Positions 16,612 to 19,841 of a stretch of DNA of 19,841 bases are shown here, in pieces. The DNA is from Poindextera sp035295705 (GTDB taxonomy: Bacteria > Pseudomonadota > Alphaproteobacteria > Caulobacterales > Caulobacteraceae). Where the stretch lies: NCBI GenBank assembly GCA_035295705.1, contig DATGIN010000221.1, positions 1-19,841 of the forward strand, given 5' to 3'. The number at the start of each line of letters is the position of its first letter. Position 1 is the stretch's first letter. The translations under genes and the position numbers were made by a program. The notes beneath the pieces were generated by a model, which was not told where the DNA came from, searched no databases, and worked only from the letters and a program-made list of their open reading frames with translations.

Positions 16612-18213
16612 TCAGATCGGAAGCATCTTGCGTCGGCTGGAACGGTACCAGGCGACCACGAGCAGGCGGGTGATGAAGAGCGCGGTGAACACCGAGGTCA
16701 CGACCCCGATCGACAGTGTCCAGGCGAAGCCGCGGACGGGCCCCGCGCCGAACTGGAAGAGGATGAGCGCCGCGATCAGAGTCGTGATGTTGGCGTCGAG
16801 GATGGAAACCCTTGCGCGGCTGAAGCCGGTCTCGATGGCGAGAGCCGGCTTGCGCTGCGCCCGCTCCTCGTCACGGATGCGCTCGTAGATCAAGACGTTA
16901 GCGTCTACCGCCATGGCGATCGTCAGGATCAGCCCCGCTATGCCGGGCAGGGTGAGCGCCGCGCCGCCGACGGTCATGGCGCCGAGCACCATCAGCATGT
17001 TCACGATCAGGCCGAGCACCGCGAAGCCTCCGAAGACGCCGCCGTAGGCGAGCAGCATGAAGGCGCCGACGAGCAGCAGCGCGATCGCGCCGGCGAGTTC
17101 GCCCGCGCGCACCGAGTCCGCGCCCAGCTCGGCCCCCACGGTGCGCTGCTCGACCGGGATCAGCGGCGCGGCCAGCGCGCCCGAGCGCAGCAGCATCGCC
17201 GTCGTGCTGGCGTCCTCGATCGTGAAGCTGCCGGTGATCTCGCCCTGGGTCGACATGGCGCCCTCGATGACGGGCGCCGAGATGACCTTGTTGTCGAGGA
17301 TGATGGCGAAACGCTTGCCGATGTTCTGGGCGGTGAACTCGCCAACCCGCTGGCCGCCCTGCACGTTGAAGCGAAGGGCGATGTCGGGCCGGCCGTTCTG
17401 GTCGTAGGACTGGTTGGCGCCGGTCAGCATCTGGCCGGTGGCGAAGGCCAGCCGCTTGACGGCGATCGGTACCGGCGGGCGCCCCGGAATGCTGGCGTCC
17501 ATCAGCACTTCGTCATCGGGGGGGACCTGTCCCGACACCAGATCCTGCGGCGCGACGTTCTCGTCCACTGCCTGGAAGGTGAGCTGGGCGGTCTTGCCGA
17601 TCACCGCCTTCAGCTTCTCGGGATCGCTTTCACCCGGCGCTTCGACGACGATCCGGTCGACGCCTTGGCGCTCGATCACCGGTTCCTTGGTGCCCAGCTG
17701 GTCGATCCGCCGACGGACGATCTCGATATCCTGGTCGATCGCGTGCGCCGTCTCGGCGCTCATCGCCTGGCTGGTGATGCCAATCTGCAGGGTCTGCTTG
17801 TCGGACCCGACGTTGAACGTGAGCTCGCGCACCGCCGTGCCCTGCACCGGCTGGTTCAGCTTCTGGATCGCCTGGAAGGCGTTCTGCACCTGGCCCGGGT
17901 CGGTGACGTGGACGACCACCTGGCCGCCGGCGACGTTCAGTCCGGAGAAATCGATCTGCTCGTCGCGGAGCGTGCGCCGCACGTCCTCCACCAGATTGTT
18001 GAGCCGAAGGCTCTTCAGCGCATTCTGGTCGATCTCGAGCTGGAGGTAGGATCCGCCCTGCAGGTCCAGGCCCAGATTGACCTTCTGATGCGGCATCCAT
18101 GAAGGAAGGCTGGCCAAGACGCCGGCCGGCAAGAAGTTGGGCAGGCTGTAGGCGAGGCCGAAGAGCGCGGCGAGCACGCAAAGGATCGTCCGCCAGCGGG
18201 GAAGCTCGAGCAT
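16612..18213 (-). CDS. secD: Protein translocase subunit SecD
   Basis: A 533-residue inner-membrane protein of the SecDF-YajC complex. One N-terminal membrane segment (about residues 8-28) precedes the family motif NLGLDLQGGSYLQLEID, then a large periplasmic region (about 50-360) for substrate capture. Five segments follow, with the conserved AMAVDANVLIYERIRDE, which holds the Asp needed for proton transport, and a C-terminus ending in SSRRKMLPI. Length and order fit alphaproteobacterial SecD. The ATG at 18213 lies six bases after the yajC stop, and secF follows ten bases after this stop, giving a tight yajC-secD-secF operon. Nothing unusual was noted. Confidence 0.98.
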   Translation of the reverse strand: MLELPRWRTILCVLAALFGLAYSLPNFLPAGVLASLPSWMPHQKVNLGLDLQGGSYLQLEIDQNALKSLRLNNLVEDVRRTLRDEQIDFSGLNVAGGQVVVHVTDPGQVQNAFQAIQKLNQPVQGTAVRELTFNVGSDKQTLQIGITSQAMSAETAHAIDQDIEIVRRRIDQLGTKEPVIERQGVDRIVVEAPGESDPEKLKAVIGKTAQLTFQAVDENVAPQDLVSGQVPPDDEVLMDASIPGRPPVPIAVKRLAFATGQMLTGANQSYDQNGRPDIALRFNVQGGQRVGEFTAQNIGKRFAIILDNKVISAPVIEGAMSTQGEITGSFTIEDASTTAMLLRSGALAAPLIPVEQRTVGAELGADSVRAGELAGAIALLLVGAFMLLAYGGVFGGFAVLGLIVNMLMVLGAMTVGGAALTLPGIAGLILTIAMAVDANVLIYERIRDEERAQRKPALAIETGFSRARVSILDANITTLIAALILFQFGAGPVRGFAWTLSIGVVTSVFTALFITRLLVVAWYRSSRRKMLPI

Positions 18214-18219
18214 CGAGGC

Positions 18220-18597
18220 TTACGATTTGGGCTTCGGCTTGGCGCGCGACGAGTCGTTGGCGGGCGCAGGCTCGCCCCGCGAGCGCACGACGTGGATCAT
18301 GTCCTTGACCACCTTGACCGTGACCCCCTGGGCGATCTCGACGCCGACCTCGGCTTCCTCGACCCGCACCACCTTGCCGATCATCCCGCTGGAGAGGACA
18401 ACGCTGTCGCCCCGCTTCACCGCGGAGACCGCGTTGCGGTGCTCGCGCTGGCGCTGTTGCTGCGGCCGGATGAGCAAGAAGTAGCCCAGAATCACGATGA
18501 GGATCAGCGGCGAATAGCTGATCAGTGCGCCCATCAGGCCGCCGTCGTTGGCCGCCGCCGCGCCGGCGGTCTGCGCGTAGGCTGTGGTCGCGAGCAT
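18220..18597 (-). CDS. yajC: Preprotein translocase subunit YajC
   Basis: A 125-residue small membrane protein that associates with SecDF. One membrane segment (about residues 22-43, SYSPLILIVILGYFLLIRP) is followed by the family signature RPQQQRQREHRN and the beta-rich cytoplasmic domain with KRGDSVVLSSGMIGKVVRV. The N-terminus (AYAQTAGAAAANDGG) is Ala-rich, as in many Alphaproteobacteria. The C-terminus has a lysine/proline tail (SSRAKPKPKS). GGAG lies about ten bases before the ATG at 18597. First gene of the sec operon; a candidate promoter lies 55-83 bases upstream. The AAA ATPase gene is divergent. Confidence 0.96.
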   Translation of the reverse strand: MLATTAYAQTAGAAAANDGGLMGALISYSPLILIVILGYFLLIRPQQQRQREHRNAVSAVKRGDSVVLSSGMIGKVVRVEEAEVGVEIAQGVTVKVVKDMIHVVRSRGEPAPANDSSRAKPKPKS

Positions 18598-18651
18598 CTC
18601 TTCTCCGAGAAGCGGTGGCGGGGCAAACCCCGGCCGGGAAAAAGCGGGCGG

Positions 18652-18680
18652 AAGCTAGTGGTTGGCCCGGTCTTTTGCAA
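18652..18680 (-). promoter_or_regulatory. Candidate promoter of the yajC-secD-secF operon
   Basis: On the minus strand TTGCAA (18680-18675) and TAGCTT (18657-18652) are 17 bases apart, a good sigma-70 type spacing, about 55 bases before the yajC ATG. TTGCAA is its own reverse complement, and TAGGAA lies 17 bases to its right on the plus strand, but that would sit inside the ATPase gene's translation signal. Pattern match only. Confidence 0.4.
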
Positions 18681-18711
18681 TGCGGCGCCGGTCCCGATAG
18701 GAAGCGCGGCC

Positions 18712-19551
18712 ATGAGCGACGAGCGCCTGGAAATCCTTGCCCGCATCGCCACCGCGCTCGAGCGGCTGGCGCCCGCCGCCCAACCGTCTCCGCGCTTCGC
18801 CGACGCCCGTCTGTTCCGCTACGCGGCGAGCCGGCAGGCGTTCGTCGCAGCATCCGACTACGCCCTGCCAGTGGAGCTTCTGGTCGGTGTCGATCGACAG
18901 AAGGCGCGCTTTCTTGAGAACCTCGGCCGCTTCGCGCGCGGCCTGCCCGCGAACCATGTCCTGCTTTGGGGCTCGCGCGGCGCGGGCAAGAGCTCGCTAG
19001 CCAAGGCCGGCTTCATGGCGCTGGCGGCTCGGCACGCCGATCTCAGGATGGTCGAGATCGACCGCGACGAGGTCGAGGCGCTGCCCGAACTGTTCGAGCG
19101 CCTGCGCGGGTTCGACCAGCGGTTCGTCGTGCTCTGCGACGACCTCTCGTTCGAGGAAGGCGCGGCTGCGGCCAAGTCGCTGAAGTCGGCGCTCGAGGGC
19201 GGCGTGGCGGGGCCGGCCCTGAACACGCTCTTCGTCGCCACCTCCAATCGGCGGCACCTGATGCCGCGCGACCATATCGAGGCGCGCGGGCAGATCGCCG
19301 CGGCCGAAGACGCCGAGGAGGAGGTCTCGGTCTCGGACCGCTTCGGGCTTTGGATCGGCTTTCCGCCGATGGACCAGCCGGCCTACTTCGCCGCCGTGCG
19401 GGCCTACGCCGATCGCTTCGACCTCGCGGTCGAGGATCTCGAGGCGCGGGCGCTCGTCTGGTCGCAGTTGCGCGGCGCCCGCTCGGGCCGCGTCGCATGG
19501 CAGTTCATCCGCGACCTGGCCGGCGAACTCGGCAAGCCGCTGCCCCTCTAG
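18712..19551 (+). CDS. AAA ATPase of the DUF815 family
   Basis: A 279-residue soluble ATP-binding protein. Walker A is GSRGAGKS (residues 87-94) and Walker B is FVVLCDD (138-144), followed by LSFEEGAAAAKSLKSALEGG and the sensor-like strand FVATSNRRHLMP, the order seen in the DUF815 AAA family. The C-terminus (about 210-279) is the helical lid, with the basic GARSGRVAWQFI near the end. The reading frame is open much further upstream, but the ATG at 18712 is chosen because it lies beyond the yajC gene, has GGA upstream, and gives the normal N-terminus (MSDERLEILARIATALERL). It is divergent from yajC and convergent with tuf. The cellular role of this family is not established. Confidence 0.88.
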   Translation: MSDERLEILARIATALERLAPAAQPSPRFADARLFRYAASRQAFVAASDYALPVELLVGVDRQKARFLENLGRFARGLPANHVLLWGSRGAGKSSLAKAGFMALAARHADLRMVEIDRDEVEALPELFERLRGFDQRFVVLCDDLSFEEGAAAAKSLKSALEGGVAGPALNTLFVATSNRRHLMPRDHIEARGQIAAAEDAEEEVSVSDRFGLWIGFPPMDQPAYFAAVRAYADRFDLAVEDLEARALVWSQLRGARSGRVAWQFIRDLAGELGKPLPL

Positions 19552-19578
19552 AGGCGGAGACTGAGCGTTCGACCGCCA

Positions 19579-19692
19579 GCATCGTCATGGCCCGGCTTGT
19601 CCGGGCCACCCAGAGACGGCGGACTTCCCTGGCGCGCACCGCATTTATGGGTCCCCCGCACTCCGCTTCGCTGCGGCGGGGGATGACGATGC
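19579..19692 (+). repeat. Composite inverted repeat with two hairpins between the ATPase gene and tuf
   Basis: The element is bounded by perfect ten-base inverted ends: GCATCGTCAT (19579-19588) and ATGACGATGC (19683-19692). Inside, TGGCCCGG/CCGGGCCA (19588-19595 and 19601-19608) forms a hairpin with loop CTTGT, and TCCCCCGC/GCGGGGGA (19652-19659 and 19676-19683) forms a second one with a 16-base loop. From memory, hairpins of the GTCATGGCCCGG...CCGGGCCA and GTCCCCCGC...GCGGGGGATGAC kinds are common dispersed intergenic palindromes in Alphaproteobacteria. Between convergent genes it may end transcription from both sides, though no U-run follows either stem. Confidence 0.7.
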
Positions 19693-19715
19693 GGGTTCGG
19701 CGACGGCGCGGGTCG

Positions 19716-19841
19716 CTACTCGAGGATCTTGGCGACGACGCCGGCGCCGACGGTGCGGCCGCCTTCGCGGATGGTGAAGCGCAGCCCCTGGTCCATGGCG
19801 ATCGGGGTGATCAGCTCGACGTCAAGCTCGGCGTTGTCGCC
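19716..19841 (-). CDS. tuf: Elongation factor Tu, 3' end only
   Basis: The last 41 codons and the TAG at 19716-19718 are present; the gene continues beyond the right edge. The tail reads from GDNAELDVELITPIAMDQGL to REGGRTVGAGVVAKILE, the near-invariant domain 3 end of EF-Tu, which carries aminoacyl-tRNA to the ribosome. The gene is convergent with the AAA ATPase gene, with the composite repeat in between. The copy number and neighbours of tuf cannot be judged here. Confidence 0.97.
   Translation of the reverse strand, partial: GDNAELDVELITPIAMDQGLRFTIREGGRTVGAGVVAKILE

Noticed and set aside
16159..18102. A 647-codon plus-strand frame opposite secD and secF
   Set aside because: It lies antisense to two certain genes; long open antisense frames are expected at this GC content, and its composition is Arg/Pro/Asp-rich without a domain.
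18614..18640. Short GGGG/CCCC hairpin in the yajC leader (CGGGGCAAACCCCG)
   Set aside because: Five-pair stem with four-base loop in GC-rich DNA; too common by chance to call a regulatory element.

Overview
The window is a stretch of very GC-rich alphaproteobacterial chromosome, most likely from Caulobacterales (Caulobacter/Phenylobacterium-like). The reasons are a cheL-flbY flagellar gene pair of the Caulobacter type at the left edge, a GTTC-N7-GTTC SOS box (the alphaproteobacterial LexA site) upstream of uvrA, and the yajC-secD-secF order. No phage, transposase, CRISPR array, tRNA or rRNA was seen, and no gene-free stretch exceeds about 250 bases.

Layout, left to right. Bases 1-593: end of a flagellar rod-binding gene (cheL) overlapping flbY. 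Bases 590-1822: a short SAM-methyltransferase gene facing away from a short TetR regulator. Bases 1788-4081: a minus-strand pair made of an ABC-F ATPase and a chloramphenicol-phosphotransferase-like kinase that overlaps its stop codon; the kinase carries a frameshift, and a small ORF with a near-perfect ribosome-binding site overlaps the ABC-F start. Bases 4160-5995: a GST with an extra C-terminal domain, divergent from an enoyl-CoA hydratase/isomerase. Bases 6143-9164: SOS-regulated uvrA. Bases 9236-9850: a second GST. Bases 9855-12710: three tandem paralogous multi-pass membrane proteins of unknown function. Bases 12812-14188: trmFO, tRNA modification. Bases 14191-18597: a long minus-strand run of yajC, secD and secF (Sec translocon accessory complex), a PuuD-type membrane protein, and a squalene/phytoene-synthase-like gene whose reading frame lacks any ordinary start codon. 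Bases 18712-19551: a DUF815-type AAA ATPase, divergent from yajC. Bases 19579-19692: a composite inverted repeat with two strong hairpins. Bases 19716-19841: the 3' end of tuf (EF-Tu).

Most genes are housekeeping: protein export, DNA repair, tRNA modification, motility and translation. No complete new defence or mobile system is visible. The points most worth checking are the start-less synthase-like gene, the ABC-F/phosphotransferase pair with its possible leader ORF and frameshift, the triplicated membrane proteins and the composite repeat before tuf. All positions and motifs were read by eye; family names rest on recognised motifs, without database searches.
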